A stretch of 64,000 bases of DNA from Pseudomonas putida S13.1.2 (GTDB lineage Bacteria > Pseudomonadota > Gammaproteobacteria > Pseudomonadales > Pseudomonadaceae). Numbering within the stretch: position 1 is the first letter of the stretch; every line of letters begins with the position of its first letter. Below are positions 34,750 through 43,488 of the stretch, piece after piece. Location of the stretch: NCBI RefSeq assembly GCF_000498395.2, contig NZ_CP010979.1:6044001-6108000 (forward strand), given 5' to 3'. The notes below the pieces were generated by a model. The model made no database searches. It worked only from the letters and a program-made list of their open reading frames with translations, and was not told where the DNA came from. The translations under genes and the position numbers were made by a program.

Positions 34750-35229
34750 TTAGATGTGTTTTTCCGACACAGGTATTACCCTTTTCTCCTTCACCGCCTT
34801 GTAGGAAAAACTCGAATAGATCTCCTTCACCCCCGGCAGCCGCTGCAGCACTTCCCGGGTGAATTCCCCGAACGACTCCAGGTCCCGCGCCAGGATCTCC
34901 AGCAAAAAGTCATAGCGCCCGGAGATGTTGTGGCAGGCGACGATTTCGGGAATCTCCATCAGCCGCTGCTCGAACGCCAGCGCCATGTCCTTGGTGTGCG
35001 AGTCCATCATGATGCTGACGAACGCGGTCACGCCAAACCCCAGCGACTTGGGCGAGAGGATCGCCTGGTAGCCGGTGATGTAGCCGTTGTCTTCCAGCAG
35101 TTTGACCCGACGCCAGCAGGGCGAAGTGGTCAACGCCACCTGGTCGGCAAGTTCGGCAATGGTCAGGCGGGCATTGTCCTGCAAGGCGGCAAGCAGGGCG
35201 CGGTCGGTGCGGTCGAGGCTTGAAGGCAT
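34750..35229 (-). CDS. mdeR: Lrp/AsnC-family regulator, likely controlling the adjacent methionine gamma-lyase
   Basis: The 159-residue protein has an N-terminal helix-turn-helix (LDRTDRALLAALQDNAR, then SPCWRRVKLLE) and a C-terminal RAM ligand domain (HNISGRYDFLLEI). AGGAGG seven bases upstream supports the ATG at 35229. It is divergent from the methionine gamma-lyase gene, the arrangement reported for mdeR and mdeA in P. putida, so it probably activates that gene in response to methionine. The symbol is assigned from this context. Its 3' end appears to have been copied into the bacteriocin region. Confidence 0.8.
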   Translation of the reverse strand: MPSSLDRTDRALLAALQDNARLTIAELADQVALTTSPCWRRVKLLEDNGYITGYQAILSPKSLGFGVTAFVSIMMDSHTKDMALAFEQRLMEIPEIVACHNISGRYDFLLEILARDLESFGEFTREVLQRLPGVKEIYSSFSYKAVKEKRVIPVSEKHI

Positions 35230-35356
35230 ATTTTGCCCTCCTGGTCCGTTAATTGTTGTTTTTGTTCCAGCAAGCACGCAGATGCGTGGGCTATTTTGGA
35301 AAAAATCGGGCAGCTCGGTGGCATAAGCTTATAACAAACCACAAGAGGCTGTTGCC

Positions 35357-36553
35357 ATGCGCGGCTCCCATAACAACACCGGTTTTTCCACACGGGCCAT
35401 TCACCATGGCTACGACCCGCTTTCCCACGGTGGTGCCCTGGTGCCACCGGTGTACCAGACCGCTACCTATGCCTTTCCCACCGTTGAATACGGCGCTGCC
35501 TGCTTCGCCGGGGAAGAGGCTGGGCACTTCTACAGCCGCATCTCCAACCCCACCTTGGCCTTGCTTGAGCAACGCATGGCCTCGCTGGAGGGCGGTGAGG
35601 CGGGATTGGCGCTGGCGTCGGGGATGGGCGCGATTACATCGACCCTCTGGACCTTGCTGCGGCCCGGTGATGAACTGATCGTCGGGCGTACGTTGTATGG
35701 CTGTACCTTCGCGTTCCTGCACCATGGCATTGGCGAGTTCGGGGTCAAGATTCAGCATGTCGACCTCAACGACGCCAAGGCCCTTAAAGCGGCGATCAAC
35801 AGTAAAACGCGGATGATCTACTTCGAAACCCCGGCCAACCCCAACATGCAACTGGTGGATATAGCGGCGGTCGTCGAGGCAGTGCGAGGGCAAGATGTGC
35901 TTGTGGTGATCGACAACACCTACTGCACGCCGTACTTGCAGCGGCCACTGGAGCTGGGGGCCGACCTGGTGGTGCATTCGGCGACCAAATACCTCAGTGG
36001 CCATGGTGATATCACTGCGGGCCTGGTGGTGGGGCGCAAGGCTTTGGTCGACCGCATTCGGCTGGAAGGGCTTAAAGACATGACCGGGGCAGCCTTGTCA
36101 CCGCATGACGCTGCGTTGTTGATGCGTGGTATCAAGACCTTGGCGTTGCGCATGGACCGGCATTGCGCCAACGCCCTGGAGGTCGCGCAGTTCCTGGCCG
36201 GGCAGCCCCAGGTGGAGCTGATCCACTACCCGGGCTTGCCGTCGTTTGCCCAGTACGAACTGGCACAGCGGCAGATGCGTTTGCCGGGCGGGATGATTGC
36301 CTTTGAGCTCAAGGGCGGTATCGAGGCCGGGCGGCGCTTCATGAATGCCCTGCAGCTTTTTGCCCGGGCGGTGAGCCTGGGGGATGCCGAGTCGCTGGCA
36401 CAGCACCCGGCGAGCATGACGCACTCCAGTTACACGCCGCAGGAGCGGGCCCATCACGGGATATCGGAAGGGTTGGTGCGGTTGTCGGTGGGGCTGGAGG
36501 ATGTGGAAGACCTGCTGGCGGACATCGAGCAGGCGTTGCTGGCTTGCAGGTAG
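35357..36553 (+). CDS. mdeA: Methionine gamma-lyase (PLP enzyme)
   Basis: The 398-residue enzyme splits L-methionine into methanethiol, ammonia and 2-oxobutyrate. The PLP lysine is Lys211 in SATKYLSGH. Tyr114 and Cys116 in TLYGCTF are present; Cys116 separates true methionine gamma-lyases from cystathionine enzymes of the same fold. I recall very close similarity to the P. putida enzyme. The mdeB gene, which follows mdeA in some P. putida strains, is not downstream here. Confidence 0.93.
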   Translation: MRGSHNNTGFSTRAIHHGYDPLSHGGALVPPVYQTATYAFPTVEYGAACFAGEEAGHFYSRISNPTLALLEQRMASLEGGEAGLALASGMGAITSTLWTLLRPGDELIVGRTLYGCTFAFLHHGIGEFGVKIQHVDLNDAKALKAAINSKTRMIYFETPANPNMQLVDIAAVVEAVRGQDVLVVIDNTYCTPYLQRPLELGADLVVHSATKYLSGHGDITAGLVVGRKALVDRIRLEGLKDMTGAALSPHDAALLMRGIKTLALRMDRHCANALEVAQFLAGQPQVELIHYPGLPSFAQYELAQRQMRLPGGMIAFELKGGIEAGRRFMNALQLFARAVSLGDAESLAQHPASMTHSSYTPQERAHHGISEGLVRLSVGLEDVEDLLADIEQALLACR

Positions 36554-36562
36554 TTTGCCTGT

Positions 36563-36662
36563 ACCGGCCTCTTCGCGGGCACGCCCGCTCCCACAGGTAT
36601 TTCACAGCATCCGAAATCTGTGAAATACCTGTGGGAGCGGGCGTGCCCGCGAAGAGGCCGGT
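36563..36662. repeat. Inverted REP-like pair, 44-bp perfect arms
   Basis: Two 44-base arms (36563-36606 and 36619-36662) are perfect complements across a 12-base loop. Each starts from ACCGGCCTCTTCGCGGGCAC and extends beyond the usual element into a shared TATTTCACA. It is the longest perfect inverted repeat I found in the window and could fold into a very stable cruciform or RNA hairpin after mdeA. Confidence 0.95.
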
Positions 36663-36675
36663 AAACCCAGCCCAC

Positions 36676-36700
36676 AAAAAAGGCCTCTCGCGAGGCCTTT
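36676..36700 (-). terminator. Intrinsic terminator of zapG
   Basis: On the minus strand AAAGGCCTC, a four-base loop and GAGGCCTTT are followed by further Ts. It lies just beyond the zapG stop codon. Confidence 0.9.
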
Positions 36701-36715
36701 GGCATGTTCAGCAGA

Positions 36716-37153
36716 TCAACGCTTGAGCCCGTAGCTCTCGTCGAGCATGCCCGGCGAGTTCGGCGCTTTTGGCGCATAGTCGCGCGGCACTTCGGCGGTG
36801 TCCTTCGGCGGGGTCAGGCGGTCACGTGGGCCTTGCGGCGCTTCGGAATGCAGGGCAGCCAGCAGGCGCTGGCGAGTGACATCATCCAGGGCCAGGCTGT
36901 TCGCGCCTTCGGCCAGGTGATCCTGTACGTCCTGGTAGCTCTGGGTCAGTTTCTTGACCAGCATGGCAGTGCTGTTGAAGTGGGTGACCACTTCGTTCTG
37001 GTAGCTGTCGAAGCGCTTCTGGATATCATCCAGTTGGCGCTGGGTGTTGCTGGGCGCTGCGTTGGGCAGCAGGCGGGCAACAATGAAACCGACCGCCACG
37101 CCGATGACCAGGGCCAGGGTTGGCAACAACCAAACAAGGAGCGAGAGTTCCAC
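36716..37153 (-). CDS. zapG: ZapG/YhcB family envelope-division protein (DUF1043)
   Basis: The 145-residue protein has one N-terminal membrane helix (LLPTLALVIGVAVGFIVARLL), a coiled-coil (residues 36-80) and a Pro-rich disordered tail. YhcB coordinates envelope growth and division in E. coli, where it is also encoded near zapE, rplM and rpsI; this neighbourhood is partly kept here. It is a single minus-strand gene with its own terminator, divergent from the hydrolase gene. Confidence 0.88.
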   Translation of the reverse strand: MELSLLVWLLPTLALVIGVAVGFIVARLLPNAAPSNTQRQLDDIQKRFDSYQNEVVTHFNSTAMLVKKLTQSYQDVQDHLAEGANSLALDDVTRQRLLAALHSEAPQGPRDRLTPPKDTAEVPRDYAPKAPNSPGMLDESYGLKR

Positions 37154-37288
37154 GAGTCCTTCCTCTATAAACGGCTTTGCTTTACGTTAACGGCTCAGAC
37201 CTGCGCTGTATACCGCGAGCGATCGCAAATCAGAACAGAATTCCTCACCTAGACGAATCGACCCTTCCCGAGGTCACGGAGTAGTGCC

Positions 37289-37924
37289 TTGCTTGTCCGC
37301 GAAACCCCCTTGTTCATCGATGGCCCCGCCGGCCAGCTGGAAGCCTTGTACCTGGACGTGGCTGAGGCCCGTGGCGCGGTGCTTATCTGCCACCCCAACC
37401 CGGTCCAGGGCGGCACCATGCTCAACAAGGTGGTCTCGACCCTGCAACGCACCGCCCGCGATGCCGGCTACGTGACCCTGCGTTTCAACTACCGTGGCGT
37501 CGGCCAGAGCGCCGGCAGCCATGACATGGGGGCCGGCGAAGTGGCCGATGCCGAGGCCGCCGCCGCCTGGCTGCGCGCCAGGCACCCCGACCTGCCACTG
37601 GTGCTGATGGGCTTCTCGTTCGGCGGTTTCGTTGCCACCAGCCTGGCCGGCCGCCTGGAAGCCGCCGGGGTAACGCTGCAACACTTGTTCATGATTGCCC
37701 CGGCAGTGATGCGCCTGACGGCCGAATTCCCGCTGCCACAGCACTGCCCGATCACTGTGGTGCAGCCAGATGCCGACGAAGTGGTCGCGCCGCAGCTGGT
37801 TTACGAATGGTCCGACAGCCTGTCGCGCCCCCATGAGCTGCTGAAAGTGGCAGAATGCGGACACTTCTTCCATGGCAAGCTGACCGATCTGAAGGATCTG
37901 CTGCTGCCGCGCCTTTCGAACTGA
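37289..37924 (+). CDS. Alpha/beta hydrolase, COG2945 type
   Basis: The 211-residue protein contains ICHPNPVQGGTM, FNYRGVGQSAG, the nucleophile elbow GFSFGG and late Asp and His (DEVV, CGHFFHG) completing the catalytic triad. Its substrate is unknown. No ATG fits; the TTG at 37289 has GGAG seven bases upstream and gives the family N terminus. It lies 25 bases upstream of trpS and is likely co-transcribed with it. Confidence 0.85.
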   Translation: MLVRETPLFIDGPAGQLEALYLDVAEARGAVLICHPNPVQGGTMLNKVVSTLQRTARDAGYVTLRFNYRGVGQSAGSHDMGAGEVADAEAAAAWLRARHPDLPLVLMGFSFGGFVATSLAGRLEAAGVTLQHLFMIAPAVMRLTAEFPLPQHCPITVVQPDADEVVAPQLVYEWSDSLSRPHELLKVAECGHFFHGKLTDLKDLLLPRLSN

Positions 37925-37949
37925 GCCAAGCCTGAATAAGCGAACACCC

Positions 37950-39299
37950 ATGACCACGCGCATTCTTACCGGTATCACCACCACCGGCACTCCGCACCTG
38001 GGCAACTACGCCGGCGCCATTCGCCCTGCGATCCGTGCCAGCGAGCAGCCCGGTGCCGACTCGTTCTACTTCCTGGCCGACTACCACGCCCTGATCAAGT
38101 GCGACGACCCGCTGCGTATCCAGCGTTCGCGCCTGGAAATCGCCGCCACCTGGCTGGCCGGTGGCCTGGACCCGGACAAGGTGACCTTCTACCGCCAGTC
38201 CGACATCCCGGAAATCCCCGAGCTGACCTGGCTGCTGACCTGCGTGGCCGCCAAGGGCCTGCTGAACCGCGCGCATGCCTACAAGGCCTCGGTGGACAAG
38301 AACGTCGAGAACGGCGAAGACCCGGACGCCGGCGTGACCATGGGCCTGTTCAGCTACCCGGTGCTGATGGCCGCGGACATCCTGATGTTCAACGCCCACA
38401 AGGTGCCGGTCGGCCGTGACCAGATCCAGCACGTGGAAATGGCCCGCGACATCGGCCAGCGCTTCAACCACCTGTTCGGCCAGGGCCAGGACTTCTTCGC
38501 CCTGCCAGAGGCGGTGATCGAGGAAAGCGTGGCCACGCTGCCAGGCCTGGACGGGCGCAAGATGTCCAAGAGCTATGACAACACCATCCCGTTGTTCACC
38601 AGCGCCAAGGACATGAAAGACGCCATCTCGCGCATCGTTACCGACTCGCGCGCGCCGGGTGAAGCGAAAGACCCGGACAACTCGCACCTGTTCACCCTGT
38701 ACCAGGCCTTCTCGACGCCGGAGCAATGCGCCGGGTTCCGCGAAGAGCTGTTGCAGGGCCTGGGCTGGGGCGATGCCAAGCAGCGCCTGTTCCAGTTGCT
38801 GGATGGCCAGCTGGCTGAAAAACGCGAGTACTACCACCAGCTGATCGCCCGCCCGGCGGACCTGGAAGACATCCTGCTGGCCGGCGCCGCCAAGGCCCGC
38901 AAGATTGCCACGCCATTCCTTGAGCAGCTGCGCGAGGCCGTGGGCCTGCGGTCGTTCCGCAGCAGCGTGCAGGCCAGCACCGAAGTGAAGAAGAAGGCTG
39001 CCAAGAGCGCACGGTTCGTCAGCTTCCGTGACGAAGACGGCAGCTTCCGCTTCCGCCTGCTGGCCGCTGACGGTGAGCAACTGTTGCTGTCGCGCAGCTT
39101 CGCTGACGGCAAGAATGCCGGCGCCGTGAGCAAGCAGCTGCAGCAGGGTGGCGAGGCCGATGTGCGGGTCGAAGGCCTGAGCTTCGGCCTGTGGCTCAAC
39201 GGCGAGCAGGTTGCCGACGGGCCGCAGTTCGACAGCGCCGAAGCTCGTGATGCGGCTATTCAAAGCCTGCGTGACACCTTGGCCCCCCAGCAGGACTGA
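37950..39299 (+). CDS. trpS: TrpS, tryptophanyl-tRNA synthetase with extra C-terminal domain
   Basis: The class I catalytic core uses TGTPHLGN (HIGH-type motif) and KMSKS at residues 204-208. The protein has 449 residues, about 110 more than the common bacterial form. The added part (about 354-440) reads ARFVSFRDEDGSFRFRLLAA and resembles the DUF1508/YegP domain joined through a Lys/Ala linker. The role of the extra domain is unknown. A terminator follows 57 bases beyond the stop. Confidence 0.95.
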   Translation: MTTRILTGITTTGTPHLGNYAGAIRPAIRASEQPGADSFYFLADYHALIKCDDPLRIQRSRLEIAATWLAGGLDPDKVTFYRQSDIPEIPELTWLLTCVAAKGLLNRAHAYKASVDKNVENGEDPDAGVTMGLFSYPVLMAADILMFNAHKVPVGRDQIQHVEMARDIGQRFNHLFGQGQDFFALPEAVIEESVATLPGLDGRKMSKSYDNTIPLFTSAKDMKDAISRIVTDSRAPGEAKDPDNSHLFTLYQAFSTPEQCAGFREELLQGLGWGDAKQRLFQLLDGQLAEKREYYHQLIARPADLEDILLAGAAKARKIATPFLEQLREAVGLRSFRSSVQASTEVKKKAAKSARFVSFRDEDGSFRFRLLAADGEQLLLSRSFADGKNAGAVSKQLQQGGEADVRVEGLSFGLWLNGEQVADGPQFDSAEARDAAIQSLRDTLAPQQD

Positions 39300-39309
39300 G
39301 GCTGTCGAA

Positions 39310-39339
39310 CTGTGGGAGCGGGCGCGCCCGCTCCCACAG
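39310..39339. repeat. 30-bp perfect palindrome after trpS
   Basis: CTGTGGGAGCGGGCG followed directly by its complement forms a spacer-free palindrome. It looks like two REP elements fused head to head, with both loops lost. Confidence 0.9.
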
Positions 39340-39355
39340 ACTGATTGCCATTAAG

Positions 39356-39388
39356 CGGGCCTGTCGCTACAGTGACGGCCCGTTTTTT
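39356..39388 (+). terminator. Intrinsic terminator after trpS
   Basis: CGGGCC and GGCCCG, with a GTC/GAC inner stem, are followed by six Ts. It stops transcription from trpS ahead of zapE. Confidence 0.85.
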
Positions 39389-39407
39389 GTTGCCTCGCTA
39401 ACGAATT

Positions 39408-40502
39408 ATGACTCCCTTAGAACGCTATCAAGCAGATCTGAAACGTCCCGACTTCTTCCATGACGCGGCGCAGGAAACTGCGGTGCGTCACCTGCAGCGC
39501 CTGTACGACGACCTGGTACAAGCGCAGAACAACAAGCCTGGTGTGTTCGGCAAGCTGTTCGGCAAGAAGGAGCAGACCCCGGTCAAGGGCCTGTACTTCT
39601 GGGGTGGGGTAGGGCGAGGCAAGACCTACCTGGTCGACACTTTCTACGAAGCGCTGCCGTTCAAGCAGAAGATGCGTACGCACTTCCACCGCTTCATGAA
39701 GCGCGTGCACGAGGAAATGAAAACCCTCAAGGGCGAGAAGAACCCGCTGACCATCATCGCCAAGCGTTTCAGCGACGAAGCCAGGGTGATCTGTTTCGAC
39801 GAGTTCTTCGTGTCGGACATTACCGACGCCATGATCCTCGGCACCCTGATGGAAGAGCTGTTCAAGAACGGCGTGTCGCTGGTGGCCACCTCCAACATCG
39901 TGCCGGATGGCCTGTACAAGGACGGCCTGCAACGCGCACGCTTCCTGCCAGCCATTGCCATGATCAAGCAGTTTACCGACGTGGTGAACGTTGACAGTGG
40001 GGTCGACTACCGTCTGCGTCACCTGGAGCAGGCCGAACTGTTCCACTACCCGCTCAACGATGCGGCGTACCAGAGCATGCGTGCCAGCTTCAAGGCGCTG
40101 ACGCCTGAGTGCACCCAGGCGGTCGAGAACGATGTGCTGATGATCGAGAACCGTCCGATCAATGCCCTGCGCACCTGCGACGATGTCGCCTGGTTCGACT
40201 TCCGCGCCCTCTGCGATGGGCCGCGCAGCCAGAACGACTATATCGAACTGGGCAAGATCTTCCACGCCGTGCTGCTGAGCAATGTGGAGCAGATGGGGGT
40301 CGCCACCGACGACATCGCCCGCCGCTTCATCAACATGGTGGACGAGTTCTACGACCGCAACGTCAAGCTGATCATCTCGGCCGAAGTGGAGCTCAAAGAC
40401 CTGTACACCGGCGGGCGCCTGAGCTTCGAGTTCCAGCGCACCCTGAGCCGGTTGCTGGAGATGCAGTCGCACGAATTCCTGTCGCGCGCGCACAAGCCCT
40501 AA
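39408..40502 (+). CDS. zapE: ZapE, AFG1-type cell-division ATPase
   Basis: The 364-residue AAA-type ATPase has the Walker A GGVGRGKT, a Walker B VICFDEFFV and the downstream TSN sensor. In E. coli ZapE joins late divisomes and destabilises FtsZ polymers under stress. Here, as there, it lies not far upstream of rplM-rpsI, although two unrelated minus-strand genes are inserted between them. Ribosome-binding sequence is weak. Confidence 0.93.
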   Translation: MTPLERYQADLKRPDFFHDAAQETAVRHLQRLYDDLVQAQNNKPGVFGKLFGKKEQTPVKGLYFWGGVGRGKTYLVDTFYEALPFKQKMRTHFHRFMKRVHEEMKTLKGEKNPLTIIAKRFSDEARVICFDEFFVSDITDAMILGTLMEELFKNGVSLVATSNIVPDGLYKDGLQRARFLPAIAMIKQFTDVVNVDSGVDYRLRHLEQAELFHYPLNDAAYQSMRASFKALTPECTQAVENDVLMIENRPINALRTCDDVAWFDFRALCDGPRSQNDYIELGKIFHAVLLSNVEQMGVATDDIARRFINMVDEFYDRNVKLIISAEVELKDLYTGGRLSFEFQRTLSRLLEMQSHEFLSRAHKP

Positions 40503-40508
40503 GCCCTT

Positions 40509-40629
40509 GGGGCCGCTTTGCGGCCCATTCGCGGCACAAGGCCGCGCCTACAAGAGAGCGCGTACCCGCATGGAATCGCGTTCCCCTGTAGGATCGGCCT
40601 TGTGCCGCGATGGGCTGCAAAGCAGCCCC
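40509..40629. repeat. REP-like inverted pair after zapE
   Basis: Imperfect facing copies of the 'cggcacaaggccgcgcctaca' subtype (left 40509-40552, right 40587-40629) also include GGGGC-type hairpins at their outer ends. They lie between the convergent zapE and GlxA-type regulator genes. Confidence 0.75.
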
Positions 40630-40636
40630 ATGGCCC

Positions 40637-41641
40637 TCAAGCCTCTTGCATGAACTGCTGCCGATACTGGTTCGGCGACAGCTCGGTGTGCTGGCGGAAC
40701 AGCCGCGCAAAGAAACTGGCATCGTCATAGCCAACTTCGTAGCTGATGGTCTTGATGCTCTTGCGCGTGCTCGACAACAACCCCTTGGCGGTCTCGATCC
40801 GCAGCCGTTGCAGGTAGTGCAGGGGCTTGTCACCCGTCGCGCCCTGGAAGCGGCGCATGAAGTTACGGATGCTCATGCCGTGGTTGCGGGCGACGTCCTC
40901 GAAGCGGAACTTGTCGGCGAAGTGTTCCTCCAGCCAGTGCTGGATCTGCAGGATGATCAGGTCCTGGTGCAGCTTCTGCCCGCCAAAGCCCATGCGCCCC
41001 GGGGTGTAGTTGCGCTGCACTTCGTAGAGGATATCGCGGGATACGGCGCGGGCCACGTTGGCGCCGCAGAAGCGCTCGATCAGGTAGATGTACAGGTCGC
41101 AGGCCGACGTGGCGCCGCCGGCGCAATAGATATTGTCGGCGTCGGTCAGGTGCTTGTCCTGGTTCAGCCGGATCTTCGGGAAGCGTTCGGCAAAGCTGGT
41201 GAAGAAGCGCCAGTAGGTCGTCGCTTCCTTGCCGTCGAGCAGGCCGGATTCGGCCAGCCAGAACACACCACTGGCCTCGGCGCACAGCACCGCACCGCGG
41301 GCATGCTGTTCACGCAGCCATGGCAGCACCTGTGGATAACGTTGCAGGAGGTTGTCGAAATCGTCCCAGTAGGCCGGGAGGATGATCACATCGGCGTCGT
41401 CCAGGCCACCGTCGACCGGTAGCTGCACATTGCTGAAGCTGTCCACGGGCTGGCCGTCGGGGCTCACCAGGCAGATCTCGAACATGGGCTGCAAGCCCAG
41501 GCCCAGCTGCTTGCTGTAGCGCAGGCTGGCGAGATGGAAGAAGTCCTTGGCCTGCATCAAGGTCGAAGCAAACACCTTGTCAATGGCCAGGATGCTGACG
41601 CGCCGCAGCGACGCGGAGGGTTGGGTAAACATCATTGTCAT
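40637..41641 (-). CDS. GlxA-type transcriptional regulator (DJ-1/PfpI domain plus AraC DNA-binding domain)
   Basis: The 334-residue protein has an N-terminal class I amidotransferase-like domain (VSILAIDKVF...ILPAYWDD...GAVLCAEASG). Its C-terminal AraC domain has two helix-turn-helix motifs, with MSIRNFMRRFQGATG and SYEVGYDDASFFARLF. Pseudomonas relatives (GbdR, CdhR, ArgR) regulate catabolism of quaternary amines and amino acids; the ligand here is not evident. The Cys of the DJ-1 elbow is kept (LCAEA). The exact start among three nearby ATGs is unsure. Confidence 0.88.
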   Translation of the reverse strand: MTMMFTQPSASLRRVSILAIDKVFASTLMQAKDFFHLASLRYSKQLGLGLQPMFEICLVSPDGQPVDSFSNVQLPVDGGLDDADVIILPAYWDDFDNLLQRYPQVLPWLREQHARGAVLCAEASGVFWLAESGLLDGKEATTYWRFFTSFAERFPKIRLNQDKHLTDADNIYCAGGATSACDLYIYLIERFCGANVARAVSRDILYEVQRNYTPGRMGFGGQKLHQDLIILQIQHWLEEHFADKFRFEDVARNHGMSIRNFMRRFQGATGDKPLHYLQRLRIETAKGLLSSTRKSIKTISYEVGYDDASFFARLFRQHTELSPNQYRQQFMQEA

Positions 41642-41746
41642 TGTTCTTATAGGGTAGAGTGGTCAATCACCGGCTGGATCGTCTTATTTTTTGGCGATTG
41701 TGTCTACCCCGTGTCGCCGCGGGGCTGCAAGGCAGCCCCTTGCAGC

Positions 41747-42787
41747 TCAAGGCGCCGGGTTCGGCTGCGCCTGGTGTATGGCTTCGATCGCCGCCAGCAA
41801 CTCATCACTCAGGCTCAGCTCGAGGCTCGCCAGGTTGCTGTCCAGCTGTTGCAGGCTGGTCGCGCCAATGATGTTGCTGGTCACGAACGGCTGCCGGGTG
41901 ACGAACGCCAGGGCCATCTGCGCCGGGTCCAGGCCGTGCTCGCGGGCCAGTTGCACGTAACGGCTGCAGGCTGACACGGTCTGCGGGTTGGAGTAGCGGG
42001 CAAAGCGGCTGAACAGGGTCAGGCGCGCGTTGTCCGGCCGTGCGCCGTTCTCGTACTTGCCCGAGAGCATGCCGAAGGCCAGCGGCGAATAGGCCAGCAG
42101 GCCGCACTGCTCACGGATGGCCACTTCAGCCAGGCCCACCTCGAAGCTGCGGTTGAGCAGGTTGTACGGGTTCTGGATCGACACCGCCCGCGGCCAGCCC
42201 CGGCTATCGGCCAGTTGCAGGAACTTCATGGTGCCCCACGGCGTTTCATTGGACAGGCCGATGTGGCGGATCTTGCCCGCACGTACCTGCTCGTCGAGCA
42301 CCTCAAGGGTTTCTTCCAGCGGGGTGAAGTGGTCCTGGGGCAGGTGCTGGTAGCCCAGCTTGCCGAAGAAGTTGGTGCTGCGTTCCGGCCAGTGCAGCTG
42401 GTACAGGTCGATACGGTCGGTCTGCAGGCGCTTCAGGCTCTCCTCCAGCGCCGCGACGATGTGCTGGCGGTTGTGCTTGAGCTGGCCGTCGCGAATGTGG
42501 CTGATGCCGTTGCCTGGGCCTGCGACCTTGCTGGCCAGCACCCAGTCGTCGCGATCACCGTTGTCACGGAACCAGTTGCCGATGATGCGCTCGGTGGCCG
42601 CGTAGGTTTCCGGGCGCGGCGGCACCGGGTACATCTCGGCGGTGTCGATGAAGTTCACCCCGGCGGCCTTGGCCCGGGCAATCTGTTCGAAGGCTTCGGC
42701 CTGAACGTTCTGTTCGCCCCAGGTCATGGTGCCCAGGCACAGGGCGCTGACATTGAGGTCGGTACGGCCGAGCTGGCGGTATTCCAT
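41747..42787 (-). CDS. tas: Tas-like NADP(H)-dependent aldo-keto reductase
   Basis: The 346-residue TIM-barrel enzyme has the catalytic tetrad visible as Asp and Tyr in FIDTAEMYPV, Lys in VLASKVAG and His in YQLHWPE. The C-terminal cofactor-binding segment is ARLTLFSRFARY...NIIGATS. Length and motifs match E. coli Tas, whose physiological substrate is not settled. It is a single gene, divergent from rplM. Confidence 0.9.
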   Translation of the reverse strand: MEYRQLGRTDLNVSALCLGTMTWGEQNVQAEAFEQIARAKAAGVNFIDTAEMYPVPPRPETYAATERIIGNWFRDNGDRDDWVLASKVAGPGNGISHIRDGQLKHNRQHIVAALEESLKRLQTDRIDLYQLHWPERSTNFFGKLGYQHLPQDHFTPLEETLEVLDEQVRAGKIRHIGLSNETPWGTMKFLQLADSRGWPRAVSIQNPYNLLNRSFEVGLAEVAIREQCGLLAYSPLAFGMLSGKYENGARPDNARLTLFSRFARYSNPQTVSACSRYVQLAREHGLDPAQMALAFVTRQPFVTSNIIGATSLQQLDSNLASLELSLSDELLAAIEAIHQAQPNPAP

Positions 42788-42973
42788 CGGTTAGACACTC
42801 CTTGGCAATAGATGCCCATCAAAGCAGGTTGAAATTTTTCTCGCAATCTGGATAATTCAGCCCCTCTCCGCGTGGCGGAAGTGATGCACCATCACGCAGG
42901 AAGAACCCCGTCGAACATTGGCGTGCCCGACCCGAGCCCCCAAAAGCGTCTGTGTTCGGCTGCGCGCTTGCCC

Positions 42974-43002
42974 TTGGCAAGCCGTGCACTATCCAGTAAG
43001 AT
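42974..43002 (+). promoter_or_regulatory. Sigma-70 promoter of rplM-rpsI
   Basis: TTGGCA (42974-42979), 17 bases and TAAGAT (42997-43002) form a good housekeeping promoter. Transcription would start near 43009, leaving a leader of about 37 bases. In E. coli L13 represses its own mRNA in this leader; I see no clear matching structure here. Confidence 0.65.
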
Positions 43003-43045
43003 TCGCCGTCTATTTTTCGCTGGGCGGCCTCTGAGGCTTTAGAGA

Positions 43046-43474
43046 ATGAAAACTTTTACTGCTAAACCGGAAACAGTAAAGCGCGAGTGGTTCGTAGTCG
43101 ACGCCGCTGGCCAGACCCTGGGTCGTCTGGCTACCGAAATCGCTAGCCGTCTGCGTGGCAAACACAAACCAGAATACACCCCTCACGTTGACACCGGCGA
43201 CTACATCGTCGTTATCAACGCCGAGCAGGTTCGTGTGACTGGTGCCAAGTCTTCCGACAAAATGTACTACTCCCACTCCGGCTTCCCGGGCGGTATCAAG
43301 GAAATCAACTTCGAGAAGTTGATCGCCAAGGCCCCTGAGCGTGTTATCGAAACCGCGGTCAAAGGCATGCTGCCTAAGAACCCGCTGGGTCGCGACATGT
43401 ACCGCAAGCTGAAAGTGTACGCGGGTGCTGCTCACCCACACACTGCTCAGCAGCCTCAAGAACTGAAGATCTAA
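43046..43474 (+). CDS. rplM: RplM, ribosomal protein L13
   Basis: The 142-residue protein contains the family blocks WFVVDAAGQTLGRLAT, RGKHKPEYTPHVDTGD and KGMLPKNPLG. It is an early-assembling large-subunit protein. It is co-transcribed with rpsI 14 bases downstream. Codon choice is strongly biased, as expected of a highly expressed gene. Confidence 0.98.
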   Translation: MKTFTAKPETVKREWFVVDAAGQTLGRLATEIASRLRGKHKPEYTPHVDTGDYIVVINAEQVRVTGAKSSDKMYYSHSGFPGGIKEINFEKLIAKAPERVIETAVKGMLPKNPLGRDMYRKLKVYAGAAHPHTAQQPQELKI

Positions 43475-43488
43475 CGGGATAGTTCATT

